Of a DNA stretch of 64,000 nucleotides, positions 53,625 through 63,992 are shown piece after piece; position 1 is the stretch's first letter; each line of letters opens with the position of its first letter. This DNA comes from Polyangiaceae bacterium (lineage in GTDB: Bacteria; Myxococcota_A; Polyangia; Polyangiales; Polyangiaceae), in NCBI GenBank assembly GCA_016719945.1, contig JADJYE010000030.1, positions 532,691-596,690 on the forward strand. Reading direction: 5' to 3'. The notes under the pieces are model-generated. The model did no database searches. It saw only the letters and a list, made by a program, of their open reading frames with translations, and was not told the origin of the DNA. Position numbers and translations under genes: made by a program.

Positions 53625-55898
53625 TCGTTCCATCTCGTCTTCGACCTGCTCGGCCAGCGCCTTGTCCGACGCGAGGCGCCGGCGCCACACCCGGTCGAGC
53701 CGGAGCAGGTCGTTGCGCCCCACGCCGAGCTGCTCGAGCACCTCCGCGAGCTGCTTCAGCTCGCGTGCGACCTGGATGCGCGCGTACGCGGGGCCGTCGA
53801 CAGGGCGGCCGCGCAGCTCGTCTTGCGCCGCCACGAAGGCGTCGTCGTAGCGCTCGAGCGGCCTGTTGTCCCCGCTCTGCGTGCCCTCGTCGATGGCCTG
53901 GAGCGCCTCGCGCTCGACCCTCGCCCACGTCGTCTCGCTGACGCGAAAGCTCGCGAGGATGGGGCCCTTGTCGGCCCCGCGAACCGACAGCGCGGCGCGC
54001 ACCCTCGCGCACTCCTCGATCGTCAGGCTGTCGCGCTCTACGGCGGGCGCCTCGGGGGTCGGATCGGGCTGAGCGCTGGGCGGGCCGAACGGCGGCGGGG
54101 CGAGGGCCGGTGACCACGGCTGCCCCGTCGCCTCAGGCGGGGGCGGGTAGGAGCCCGACGCTTGCGGCGCACGATAGGGCGCTGCGACGTGCGCCGCGAC
54201 GATCTGCTCGGTCGGGGTGCGCTCGGGTTCTCGGGAGAGGGTTGGGAGCGCGATCGTTGGAGGTGCAACGAAGGGCGTGCCGGCGGCCTCGCGGTCCTCT
54301 GCGGGCGGAGCGAGCGTGGTCGAGGGGGGCTCGATGAGCCCCGTCAGATCCGGCGCCCGTGTGGGGCCGATGTCGGGGATGGGCCCAGGCGAGCCCTTCG
54401 GCATCAAGCGAGCGCGCGCGGGCGGCTCGGGGACGACGGGGACGGTGCCCGCGAGCGCGTCGGGCACGGCGGGGAGGCCCACGGCCGTGTGAGCGAACGG
54501 CAGCCCAGCGAACGCGCTCGGAGGCGGAGGGGGAGCCGTGGGCGAGTGCGCCGGCGTCGGGGTGCTCTCGTCCGTGAAGGCCTGCCCGTTGCGGCCGCCA
54601 CCACCGTGCGTCGCCTCGAGGTCGCTCGCGTCCCACTCGCCGGTCGGGTGCTCGCCGAACGGGAGCCCCGGGGGCTTCGGCTCGAGGACGATCTCCGCGG
54701 TGATCGAGCGACGAGGCGGCACCGGCGGCGGGGGCGGGTAGCTGCCGCGATCGACCTGCGGGTACCCTGGCTGCGTCTCGGCGGGGCGAGTCTGCGCGCT
54801 GCCATAGTACCCGCCATGCTCCGCCGTGCTGTAGGTCCCGAACGTGGGGGCCTTGGGCGTGGCGGAGGGAAACGGCAGCCCGGGGCCTCCGGCGGTCGTC
54901 GGGCTCTGCGTCGTGAGCATCGTCTGGGTGCTCATCGGGGAGGGCTCGGCGGCGCGCTGAGGCCGCTCGAGCGTGCACGACAGCGCGACCGGGAGGTCGG
55001 GGCGCAGGAGATCGACGGTGCCCCGATAGACGACCCACGCGAGCTCCCGCTCGGCGTCGATCCACAGCGTGTCGCAGCGCAGCGCCGGCTCGAGCGGTCG
55101 GCCGCTGCCGGGGTCGACGCCGGTGACCCGCGGCACGGTCGGGGGCAAGCGCGAGGTGAAGATCGAGTGCACCGGGTGCAGGCTCTCGAGGACGATCGCG
55201 GCGCCCGGCGCGATGTCGGGGATCTGCTGGTCCATCGGGGCGAGGTTGAAGAACGCGAAGTTCATCTCGGGCGGCAGCGGCCCCGGCGCGCGGCCCATCT
55301 CGAGCGTCGTGACCCACGCGACGCCTTGAGGCGTGAGCATGCCTCGCCGGCTCGGCGCCGTCGGCGGGACGGGCCCGAGCACCGCGCTGAAAGAGCCTGA
55401 GGCCGGCTCGAAGTTGGGGAGCGACAGCCGGCCTTCGACGGGGATCGACGCAGGGTCGAGGCCGACCGGGTTCTCTGCCGAGCGGATCGCGCGCTCGGGG
55501 ACGAGCAGCATGTGTCGGAAGGGCCGCGGCGGAGACGAGCCCCACCGACCCCCGTCCCAGAGCCAGAGCCGATCGCCCGTGACCGTGAGGGCCTTGGAAA
55601 AGTCCCCCACGCGCACCCGCGCGACCAGCCGCTCCGTCTCGCCGTCGGGGGGAGCGTACGCCGTGCCCACGACCACGAGATCGGCGCGAGGCTTGAAGGG
55701 CGACAGCAGGTTCAGTCGAGCCGTGATCGACTGCGCCTCGTCGTACCCGAGGGGATACTCCTCGCCCTGGATCCAGTGCGCCTCCTGGCTCGGCATGAGC
55801 TTGACCATCCCGTGCGCGATGACGGTCAGCACGTAGCGTCCGGGTTGGGATTCCCAGACGAACGAGTTGAGGCGTAGCGGAGTTCGGGCGGTGTCCAA
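53604..55898 (-). CDS. DUF2169 protein with long Pro-rich middle
   Basis: 764 residues from TTG 55898; GTG 55946 is an alternative. The N-terminal 330 residues match DUF2169 (TPLRLNSFVWESQPGRYVLTVIAHGMVKL, RADLVVVGTAYAPPDG, MNFAFFNLAPMDQQIPDI, LWIDAERELAWVVYRGTVDL). DUF2169 proteins are usually encoded near type VI secretion genes as loading adaptors. A Pro/Gly/Ser-rich linker of about 280 residues follows, then a helical C-terminus (LTIEECARVRAALSVRG). No T6SS gene is in this window. It converges on the MYXO-CTERM gene and overlaps its end by 21 bp. Confidence 0.82.
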   Translation of the reverse strand: MDTARTPLRLNSFVWESQPGRYVLTVIAHGMVKLMPSQEAHWIQGEEYPLGYDEAQSITARLNLLSPFKPRADLVVVGTAYAPPDGETERLVARVRVGDFSKALTVTGDRLWLWDGGRWGSSPPRPFRHMLLVPERAIRSAENPVGLDPASIPVEGRLSLPNFEPASGSFSAVLGPVPPTAPSRRGMLTPQGVAWVTTLEMGRAPGPLPPEMNFAFFNLAPMDQQIPDIAPGAAIVLESLHPVHSIFTSRLPPTVPRVTGVDPGSGRPLEPALRCDTLWIDAERELAWVVYRGTVDLLRPDLPVALSCTLERPQRAAEPSPMSTQTMLTTQSPTTAGGPGLPFPSATPKAPTFGTYSTAEHGGYYGSAQTRPAETQPGYPQVDRGSYPPPPPVPPRRSITAEIVLEPKPPGLPFGEHPTGEWDASDLEATHGGGGRNGQAFTDESTPTPAHSPTAPPPPPSAFAGLPFAHTAVGLPAVPDALAGTVPVVPEPPARARLMPKGSPGPIPDIGPTRAPDLTGLIEPPSTTLAPPAEDREAAGTPFVAPPTIALPTLSREPERTPTEQIVAAHVAAPYRAPQASGSYPPPPEATGQPWSPALAPPPFGPPSAQPDPTPEAPAVERDSLTIEECARVRAALSVRGADKGPILASFRVSETTWARVEREALQAIDEGTQSGDNRPLERYDDAFVAAQDELRGRPVDGPAYARIQVARELKQLAEVLEQLGVGRNDLLRLDRVWRRRLASDKALAEQVEDEMERLRHGAF

Positions 55899-56062
55899 GC
55901 GAGCGGCGCGGCGGAGCTTACCAGACTCCCCCCGAGGGTCCGTCACGTGCTGCCTGGCCACCCCCCCGAGGGGCCGCCCGCTCCCGACTTCGACCCAAAA
56001 GTGGCAAGCGGCACTTGCCGTTCGTTGACGCCTCGTCGTATTCACGATCGAATTCGAGGGTG

Positions 56063-57340
56063 ATGCCTTCTTCTCCCTCCTTCCTTCTCTCGGTCCGCTC
56101 ATCGGCTCGCCTGGGCGCCGCCGTCCTGCTCTGTGCCGCCCCCGTCTGCGCAGCGTGCGCCGCAGGCCCCGGCGACAACGCCACCGGCGCAGGCAGCTCG
56201 ACCGGCGGCAACGCGTCGAACGGCGGAGGCACGACGACCTTCGGCGACGGGGGCGGCGGTCAGGGCGAGGGCGCGGGCTTCAACAGCGGCGGCGGGGCAG
56301 AGGGCGGCGGCTGCGCCGGAGAAGATTACGTCGCCGAGAAGGTCCCGCTCGACATCTATTTGATGCTCGATCAGTCGGGCTCGATGAGCGACGGCTCCCC
56401 TTCGCGGTGGGACGCGGTCGTCGGCGCGATCACCGCCTTCGTCCAGTCCCCGAGCACCGCGGGCGTCGGCGTCGGCATCCAATATTTCCCGCTCGAGAGC
56501 GGCAACAACTGCAGCGTGCTCCAGTGCTACAACGACGCCGACTGCGGCGCGGGCTGCGGTCCGTGCATGGGCGCCGTCCCGCAGCTCAACTTCCCGGGCA
56601 TCTGTCAGGGCTTCGCCGACAGCGACTCGTGCAACACGGTCGACTACGCCACCCCCGACGTGGAGATCGGCCCGCTGCCCGCCAACGGCAGCGCCATCGT
56701 GCAGTCGATGAGCGCCCACGGGCCCACCGGGGGCACGCCGACCTCCGCGGCGCTCCAGGGCGCCATCGACCACGCCAAGGCGTGGGCGAACTTCAACGTC
56801 GGCCACAAGACCATCGTCGTGCTGGCGACCGACGGCGACCCCACGAGCTGCAACGACGACCTCGGCTTCATCAACGGCATCGCGGCGGCGGGGGTCTCGG
56901 GAACGCCGTCGATCCTCACCTTCGTCATCGGCGTCGGCGGCTCGGTCGGCGCCCTCAACGGCTTCGCGGCCGCAGGCGGCACGAGCCAGGCCTTCATGAT
57001 CGACCAGAGCCCCGACGTCGAGCAGGCGTTCCTCGACGCGCTCCTCGCGATCCAGGGGGCGGCGATCCCCTGCGCGTTCCTGATCCCGGAGCCTCCGCCC
57101 GGCGAAGACATCGACTTCGGTCAGATCAACGTGAACTACACCCCGGCGAACGGCACGCCAGACAACATCCCCCGGGTCGACAACTCGGGCGCGTGCCCCG
57201 CCGACGGCCTGGCCTGGTACTACGACGACAACCAGGCCCCGACGCAGATCTTCCTGTGCCCCGCGACCTGCACCACGATCTCGGCCGACACCGAGGGCTC
57301 GGTGAAGATCGTCGTCGGCTGCGAGACGGTCGTTCGCTAG
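56063..57340 (+). CDS. von Willebrand factor A lipoprotein
   Basis: 425 residues from ATG 56063. A signal with Cys at the end of LLCAAPVCAAC precedes a Gly/Asn/Ser/Thr-rich tether. The vWA domain holds the MIDAS start LDQSGSMSD near residue 101, then AALQGAIDHAKAW, TIVVLATDGDPTSC and ILTFVIGVGG. A Cys-rich insert (CSVLQCYNDADCGAGCGPC) lies inside. The C-terminal part is beta-rich with more Cys. vWA domains bind partners through a divalent metal, so this is a likely surface adhesion or scaffold protein. Confidence 0.85.
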   Translation: MPSSPSFLLSVRSSARLGAAVLLCAAPVCAACAAGPGDNATGAGSSTGGNASNGGGTTTFGDGGGGQGEGAGFNSGGGAEGGGCAGEDYVAEKVPLDIYLMLDQSGSMSDGSPSRWDAVVGAITAFVQSPSTAGVGVGIQYFPLESGNNCSVLQCYNDADCGAGCGPCMGAVPQLNFPGICQGFADSDSCNTVDYATPDVEIGPLPANGSAIVQSMSAHGPTGGTPTSAALQGAIDHAKAWANFNVGHKTIVVLATDGDPTSCNDDLGFINGIAAAGVSGTPSILTFVIGVGGSVGALNGFAAAGGTSQAFMIDQSPDVEQAFLDALLAIQGAAIPCAFLIPEPPPGEDIDFGQINVNYTPANGTPDNIPRVDNSGACPADGLAWYYDDNQAPTQIFLCPATCTTISADTEGSVKIVVGCETVVR

Positions 57341-57377
57341 CGAATCACCGCAGATGTCAGCGTCGTGAACGCGACGC

Positions 57378-57405
57378 TTGACATCGACGCCGCCGCGAGT
57401 AAGTT
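57378..57405 (+). promoter_or_regulatory. Predicted tRNA promoter
   Basis: A perfect -35 TTGACA (57378-57383) is followed after 16 bases by TAAGTT (57400-57405). The start would fall near 57412, about 54 bases ahead of tRNA-Gln. The -10 is only a fair match. Confidence 0.5.
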
Positions 57406-57465
57406 CTCGCGCCCGTCAGGGTTGTCGTGGTTGGGCCGTCCCATCCACACTCACGAGACGCTCCT

Positions 57466-57539
57466 TGGGGGATCGTCTAATGGCAGGACGCAAGACTCTG
57501 ACTCTTGCTATCAAGGTTCGAATCCTTGTCCCCCAGCCA
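57466..57539 (+). tRNA. tRNA-Gln (anticodon CTG)
   Basis: The acceptor TGGGGGA pairs with TCCCCCA, followed by discriminator G and encoded CCA. The anticodon arm CAAGA-CTCTGAC-TCTTG gives CTG in the loop. The T-arm AAGG-TTCGAAT-CCTT is standard. All arms fold without gaps. Confidence 0.95.
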
Positions 57540-57576
57540 ACTCGGGTCTAAAGACCCGGGTCGTCACGAAGCAGTT

Positions 57577-57651
57577 GGTCCCATCGTCTAGCGGTTAGGA
57601 CATCGGCCTCTCACGCCGGTAACGCGGGTTCGATTCCCGCTGGGATCGCCA
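57577..57651 (+). tRNA. tRNA-Glu (anticodon CTC)
   Basis: The acceptor GGTCCCA pairs with TGGGATC (one G-U pair), with discriminator G and encoded CCA. The anticodon loop CTCTCAC gives CTC. The T-arm GCGGG-TTCGATT-CCCGC is perfect. It lies 37 bp behind tRNA-Gln; a small hairpin, CGGGTCT-AA-AGACCCG, sits between them and may mark processing. Confidence 0.95.
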
Positions 57652-57671
57652 CTCTCTCCCTTCGGTCGAGC

Positions 57672-57698
57672 CGACGCCCCCGTGCCCCGGGGGCGTCG
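57672..57698 (+). terminator. Hairpin behind the tRNA pair
   Basis: CGACGCCCCC-GTGCCCC-GGGGGCGTCG is a perfect 10-bp stem 20 bp after tRNA-Glu. Only a weak T-rich stretch (GCTTTGT) follows. Confidence 0.6.
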
Positions 57699-57800
57699 CC
57701 GCTTTGTCACTGGCAACCGCACGCCCACTTACGTAAGAGGGCGCTTGGCGCGGCGTGCGAGCCTCTCTCGGCTCGCCGAGCCGACCTTGGGAGTATCGAC

Positions 57801-59701
57801 ATGCGCGCAAGCTCTCCGCTCTTCCTCCTCCTGTTCTTGCTGTCGCTGGTCTTCGCGGCATGCGGCGACGACACCAGCACCGGCGGGTCCCCCTCGACCG
57901 GTGGCAACCCCTCCGAAGGGGGTGGCGGTAACCCCTCCGAGGGCGGCGGCGGCAACCCGTCGCAAGGCGGCGGCGGCGCAGCCCAAGGCGGCGGCGGCGC
58001 GTCCCAGGGCGGCGGCGGCGCCTCTCAGGGTGGCGGCGGCGCGGGCCAGGGCGGGATGCCCCAGGGCGGCGGCGGCGCAGGCCAGGGCGGCACGGGCGGA
58101 GACGGCGGCGCGGGCGGCAGCATGATGCAGCTCACGCCGTCCGAGCAGATCGCCGCGGTCCTCGCGACCGCCGACGGTGGCGGCCTCACGCTGCCGGTCG
58201 AGGGCGCGCTGGTCACCTACACGAAGCCTGCGATCGGCACCGACCCTGCCGGGTTCTTCCTCCAGGCCGAGCAGGCCGGTCCCGCGCTGTTCGTGGCGGT
58301 CGATCCGACGACCCTCACGCCCGCGCTCGTCGTCGGCGACGAGGTCGACCTCACGGTCACCGACGTGGCGACGGTCAATGGCCTCAAGCAGGCCACGGCG
58401 ATCACGGGCATGTCGCGCATCTCGCAGGCCAACCCGATCGCGCCGCTCGTCACCGACATCTCGTCCGCGACCGACCTGGTCACGAACCTCGACTCGTACG
58501 CGGGTCGGGTGATCTCGTTCTCGACCGCGGAGATCGACGCGCCCTTCATCGCCGCCGGCTCCCCGCAGGTCGCCGCCAAGCTGCTCACCGTCGGCCTCGA
58601 CGACGTCGATCTGCGCTTCCGCCTCCCCGAGGCCGTGCGCGCTCAGTTCGATCTGCAGCAGGGCTGCCTCGTCGACGTCGACTACGGCGTGATGTGGCGC
58701 TTCAACGCCGTCGCGCAGCCGTCGGTGGTGAACGCCGCCGACATCGCCGACGTCGCCTGCGACGCTCCCACGGTGGTCAGCGCGATCGCGGCATCTCAGA
58801 CCTCGGTGGTGGTCACCTTCAGCCGCCAGATCGACGCCGCGACGGTGATGGCGAACGGCTCTCAGTTCACCTTCACCAACGGTCTCACCGCCAGCGCCGC
58901 CGTCGCCACGGGCAGCACCGTGACGATCACCACCTCGGCCCAGACGCCTGGCGCCTCCTACATGGTGACGGTCGCTGCGTCGGTCGAAGACACGCTCGGC
59001 GCGGCGCTCGGCGCGCCGAACAACGCCAATTTCACGGGCTACCTCACGCAGGCGGTGGTCCGCATCAACGAGCTCAACGCGCGCATCAACCAAGGGTGCG
59101 ACCTGATCGAGCTGCGCGTCGTCTCGGGTGGAACGATGAACGGGTACACGGTGACCGAGCGCGTCACGACCGTCTTCACGTTCCCCGACATCGTCGTGGC
59201 CACCAACGATCCATCGTTATCCACTTCGACAGCGCCGACGCGGTCAACTGCAACACCTCGAGCCACGGCAACGAGCTGACCGGGGTCGCCCAGCTCACCG
59301 GCGGAGGCAACTTCGATACGGCCTGGGACATGTACGCGACCGACGCTGGCCTGACCGACACGGACAACACGATCCAGCTGAAGGATGCCCTCGGCACCAT
59401 CCTGGATGCCGTCCTGATCGCGGACGACCCCACGGGGACCGCCGCCGCGGACTCCGAGACCGCCGCCGCCGCAGTGGCGGCCGCCATGCAGTGGGTGATG
59501 GTCGGCGGTGGGTTGCCTCCCGGCGGGTTCGTCGACGACGCGTTCTGCGCGAACGCTGTGCTCGACTCCAACGCGACCGGGACCGATCGCACGGGCGACT
59601 CGCTCCGTCGCATCGACAACACGGACGACCATGACGAGGCCGACTGGGCCCAAGGCGCGTCGACCTGGGGCCTGATCAACGCGGGTCAGACCACGTTCTG
59701 A
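57801..59701 (+). CDS. Gly-rich-tethered lipoprotein with beta-sandwich/lamin-tail-like end (one frameshift)
   Basis: Signal MRASSPLFLLLFLLSLVFAACGDD has a lipobox (FAAC) and the CGDD start. About 85 residues of GGGG-based repeats follow, then a beta-rich domain (LTPSEQIAAVLATADGGGLTLPVEGALVTY...GDEVDLTVTDV), an Ig-like module (VVTFSRQIDAATVMANGSQFTF) and a lamin-tail-like end (VVRINELNARINQGCDLIELRVVSGGTMNGYTV). The frame changes near 59205; the remainder (VIHFDSADAVNCNTSSHGNEL ... INAGQTTF) continues in another frame. One base appears lost. Lamin-tail domains occur in secreted bacterial proteins. Confidence 0.75.
57890..58112. repeat. GGC-rich coding tandem repeat
   Basis: Imperfect 24- to 30-base units based on GGCGGCGGCGGCGC encode GGGGNPS, GGGGAAQ and GGGGASQ repeats of the lipoprotein tether. 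It is simple-sequence DNA likely to vary in copy number. Confidence 0.7.
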
Positions 59702-59719
59702 TCGAGTCGTGCCCTGAAA

Positions 59720-59753
59720 GGCCGGCTGGGGTCGAAACCCCGGCCGGTTTTTT
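59720..59753 (+). terminator. Intrinsic terminator after the lipoprotein gene
   Basis: CCGGCTGGGGT-CGAA-ACCCCGGCCGG is followed directly by six T. One T-G pair interrupts an 11-bp stem. This is a good intrinsic terminator. Confidence 0.85.
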
Positions 59754-59774
59754 CTTCCATCGCAACGGTGTCGC

Positions 59775-59802
59775 TTGACGGGCCCAGCCCCCGGATTATC
59801 TT
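59775..59802 (+). promoter_or_regulatory. Predicted groES promoter
   Basis: -35 TTGACG (59775-59780), 16-base spacer, -10 TATCTT (59797-59802). Transcription would start near 59809, a few bases ahead of the CIRCE element. Confidence 0.6.
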
Positions 59803-59814
59803 GCGCGCCGGTCG

Positions 59815-59841
59815 TTAGCAGCCAACGGTGGCGAGTGCTAA
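59815..59841 (+). promoter_or_regulatory. CIRCE element (HrcA operator)
   Basis: TTAGCAGCC, nine bases, then GAGTGCTAA. The right arm is a perfect match to the CIRCE consensus, while the left arm has two changes (GCC for CTC). It lies between the predicted promoter and groES, the normal place for HrcA repression of groE. Confidence 0.88.
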
Positions 59842-59952
59842 CGGCCTTCAGGCCCCCGCTCCCTCGCGGCGAAAGCACGCGAAAGAGCCGCCGGCTCGGG
59901 CCCGGGCCCGTCCATTTTCGTGGAGCGAACCCGCTCCCAGGGAGAGACCGAC

Positions 59953-60243
59953 ATGAAGATCAGGCCGTTGCAGGACCGCATCGTCGTCAAGCGCTTGGAA
60001 GGCGAGACGAAGACCAAGGGTGGAATCATCATCCCCGACAGCGCCAAGGAGAAGCCCATCGAGGCGAAGGTCGTGGCGGTGGGCAACGGCAAGTCCCTGA
60101 AGGACGGCAAGGTCCGCCCGGTCGACGTCAAGGTCGGCGACACGGTGCTGTTCGGCAAGTACAGCGGCACCGAGGTGAAGCTCGACGGCGAAGAGCACAT
60201 CATTCTCCGCGAAGAAGACCTCCTCGCCGTGACCAACGCCTGA
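59953..60243 (+). CDS. groES: Co-chaperonin GroES
   Basis: 96-residue co-chaperonin, cap of GroEL. IRPLQDRIVVKRLEGETKTKGGIIIPD includes the mobile loop, and the end DGEEHIILREEDLLAVTNA is typical. ATG 59953 is preceded by a purine-rich GGGAGAG ribosome site. It is first in the groES-groEL operon under CIRCE. It is separated from groEL by a 198-bp gap filled by a duplicated repeat. Confidence 0.97.
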   Translation: MKIRPLQDRIVVKRLEGETKTKGGIIIPDSAKEKPIEAKVVAVGNGKSLKDGKVRPVDVKVGDTVLFGKYSGTEVKLDGEEHIILREEDLLAVTNA

Positions 60244-60248
60244 TCTTC

Positions 60249-60419
60249 TTCCCGCGCGCCCGCTAGCGCGGGGCCCTTCGGATTTCCCGCGCCCGAGCGC
60301 GCGAGAAATCCGGCGCGGGGACCAGCAGATTTTGTTCCCGCGCGCCCGCTAGCGCGGGGCCCTTCGGATTTCCCGCGCCCGAGCGCGCGAGAAATCCGGC
60401 GCGGGGACCAGCAGATTTT
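60249..60419. repeat. Two 86-bp tandem copies of the structured repeat, between groES and groEL
   Basis: The unit starting TTCCCGCGCGCCCGCTAGCG appears at 60249 and again at 60335, identical over about 85 bases. Each holds the core CCCTTCGG and a hairpin with GGATTTCCCGCGC on one side and GCGCGAGAAATCC on the other. Outer arms CCCGCGC and GGCGCGGG can pair. The layout is that of the 37695-37781 element, with different stem bases. Confidence 0.85.
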
Positions 60420-60441
60420 CGACCTTAGGAGCTAGAAGAAC

Positions 60442-62128
<1,687 letters not shown>

Positions 62129-62163
62129 GCTCGCGGGGGCCCTGACCGAGGGCTTCCAAGCAC

Positions 62164-62199
62164 GAGAGGCTGGGCGACGGCGCCCGGCCTCTCTTTTTG
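62164..62199 (+). terminator. groEL intrinsic terminator
   Basis: GAGAGGCTGGGCG-ACG-GCGCCCGGCCTCTC is followed by TTTTT. It is a strong intrinsic terminator 36 bp after groEL. The group II intron begins right at its T-run. Confidence 0.88.
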
Positions 62200-63992
62200 T
62201 GCGCCCAGCATGGGCGCGACCTTGCGGGTGCAAGTCCCGCCGAGAGGAGACCATCCTGATCGAAGCGAGCCGCAACTGCGGGAGGGCGACCGACCGTGGG
62301 GGAGGAAGCGGGGAGCGAAACCGCGGGCCGATGGACAAGAACCCGATACGAGGCGGCGCCGAGTGGGGCGAGCGGGCAAATGACCGCGAAGCTCCGATGG
62401 TCGAGGCTCAGGCGACGTAAATCGGGCGGTCGTGCGGGGGAAGGGTCGCGTTCTTACCTGGGGAGATCTCGCCCTGGGCCTGAAAGGGCCACGCGCGCGG
62501 AGCGAGAAGTCAGCCGAGGCCGTAGTAGGCGCGGGCAACTGCGACGAAGGGCCGGAACGGAGAGGAGAGAGCGAAACGATCGTGCGTCTCGGAGGCAAAC
62601 GGCCGCAGATGTCGAGGCAACTTGAGCTTCCGCTAAGGGGTAGGGACGAAATCGAGAGCAGAGCGGAGCGCAGGCGCCGACGGCGACGCACGGAAACGAG
62701 CGCTCGGGAGCGAGCGACCCGGGATGGAAGCGTGTGCGAACGCGCGAACCTCAGGCCGCGCTGAAACGGGTGAAGAAGAACAAGGGCAGTGCCGGCATCG
62801 ACGGGATGACGGTGGATGAGCTGCCGGAGCACCAAGACCACTGGCCCGCGCTGCGCGAGCAACTGCTCACGGGCACGTACCAGCCGTCCCCGGTGCGGGC
62901 ATGGGATCGAAGACGGCGGTGGGGTGCGCGAGCTTGGCATCCCGACCGTCGTCGATCGGTTTCATCCAGCAAGCCATCCTGCAGGTGCTCGGACCTCGTT
63001 TCCCGATTCGACCTTCGCAGTTTGCTAACACGGCGCCCCGACGCAGCGCCCACGACGCGGTCGTGCAAGCGCAGCGGTACGTGAACGAAGGCCGCCGCTT
63101 CGTGTGGACGTGGACTTGGAGAAGTTCTTCGACCGCGTGAACCACGACGTGCTGATGGGCAGGCTCGCGAAGCGAATCGAGGACAAACGACTGCGCGGGC
63201 TGATTCGCCGTTATCTCGAAGCGGGGATGATGGCGAACGGGGTCGCGATGGAGCGGCACGAGGGAACGCCACAAGGCGGACCGCTCTCGCCGCTGCTCGC
63301 GAATGTGCTCTTGGACGAGGTCGACCAGGAGCTGGAGAAGCGCGGGCACGCCTTCGTGCGGTACGCCGACGACTGCAACGTCTACTTGCGGTCCAGGCGG
63401 GCGGGCGAGCGCGTGATGGGGCTGCTCCGGCAGCTCTACGCGGGGGCTCCGACTCCCTGTGAACGAGGCCAAACCGAGCGCGTGACCGACCGCAGAACAG
63501 CAAGCTGCTCGGCTATTCGCTGGAATGCCGGCGGATACAAGTGAAGCGGAAGGTCCGCACCGAAGGGCCCTGACCGCGATGAGGATCGTGTACGCGAGCT
63601 GACGCGCCCGACCCGGGAAGCCAGAGCACCGCGCGAGTCGTGGAGGATCTGCGGTCGTACCTGACGGGGTGGAAGAACTACTTCCGCCGCCGACACGCCC
63701 AAGATCTTCCGCGAAGCTCGACGAGTGGATCCGCACCAGCTCAGGGCGCTGCATCTGCGCCACCGGAAACGGGGGCGCACGACCTATCGCGAACTGCGAG
63801 CCGGGGGCCCCCGAGCGCGTCGCCGCACAGGTCGCCGCAAGCACCCGCCGATGGTGGAAGAACTCCGCCATGGCGATCCACATCGCCTTCCCATCCGCTA
63901 CTCGGCGAGCTGGGAGTCCCCGACTCGCCCGTAACCTCAACTCTCCGAACCGCCGGTGCGGACCCGCTTGTCCGGTGGTGTGGCAAGGTTGA
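62199..63992 (+). mobile_element. Degenerate group II intron (probably class C-like insertion)
   Basis: It starts with GTGCGCCCAGCATGGGCG, a typical intron 5' end, directly after the groEL terminator T-run, which is where class C introns insert. The 5' ribozyme part (62199-62608) contains the familiar GTCAGCCGAGGCCGTAGTAG segment. A broken reverse transcriptase follows, and then a domain V-like 3' part, GAACCGCCGGTGCGGACCCG ... GGTGGTGTGGCAAGG (about 63945-63990). The exact 3' end is uncertain because the window ends nearby. Confidence 0.8.
62609..63934 (+). pseudogene. Group II intron reverse transcriptase/maturase, multiply frameshifted
   Basis: It starts at ATG 62609 (MSRQLELPLRGRDEIESRAE). 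Recognisable pieces lie in different frames: NKGSAGIDGMTVDELPEHQ, VRELGIPTVVDRF, QQAILQVLGPRF, RSAHDAVVQAQRYVNEGRRF, VDLEKFFDRVNHDVLMGRLAKRI, EGTPQGGPLSPLLANVLLDE, the active-site YADD (near 63363), YLTGWKNYF, LRALHLRHRKRGRTTYREL, and a C-terminal RWWKNSAMAIHIAFP. At least five frame changes and one internal stop occur, and some segments (the FRPG region) are lost. It is not functional as it stands. Confidence 0.82.

Noticed and set aside
57543..57558. Hairpin CGGGTCT-AA-AGACCCG between the tRNAs as a terminator
   Set aside because: It lies between two tRNA genes that are probably one transcript and has no T-run; more likely a spacer or processing structure.
60249..60419. Tandem repeats that might be taken for a CRISPR array
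   Set aside because: There are only two adjacent 86-bp copies, with no unique spacers between short repeats and no cas genes.
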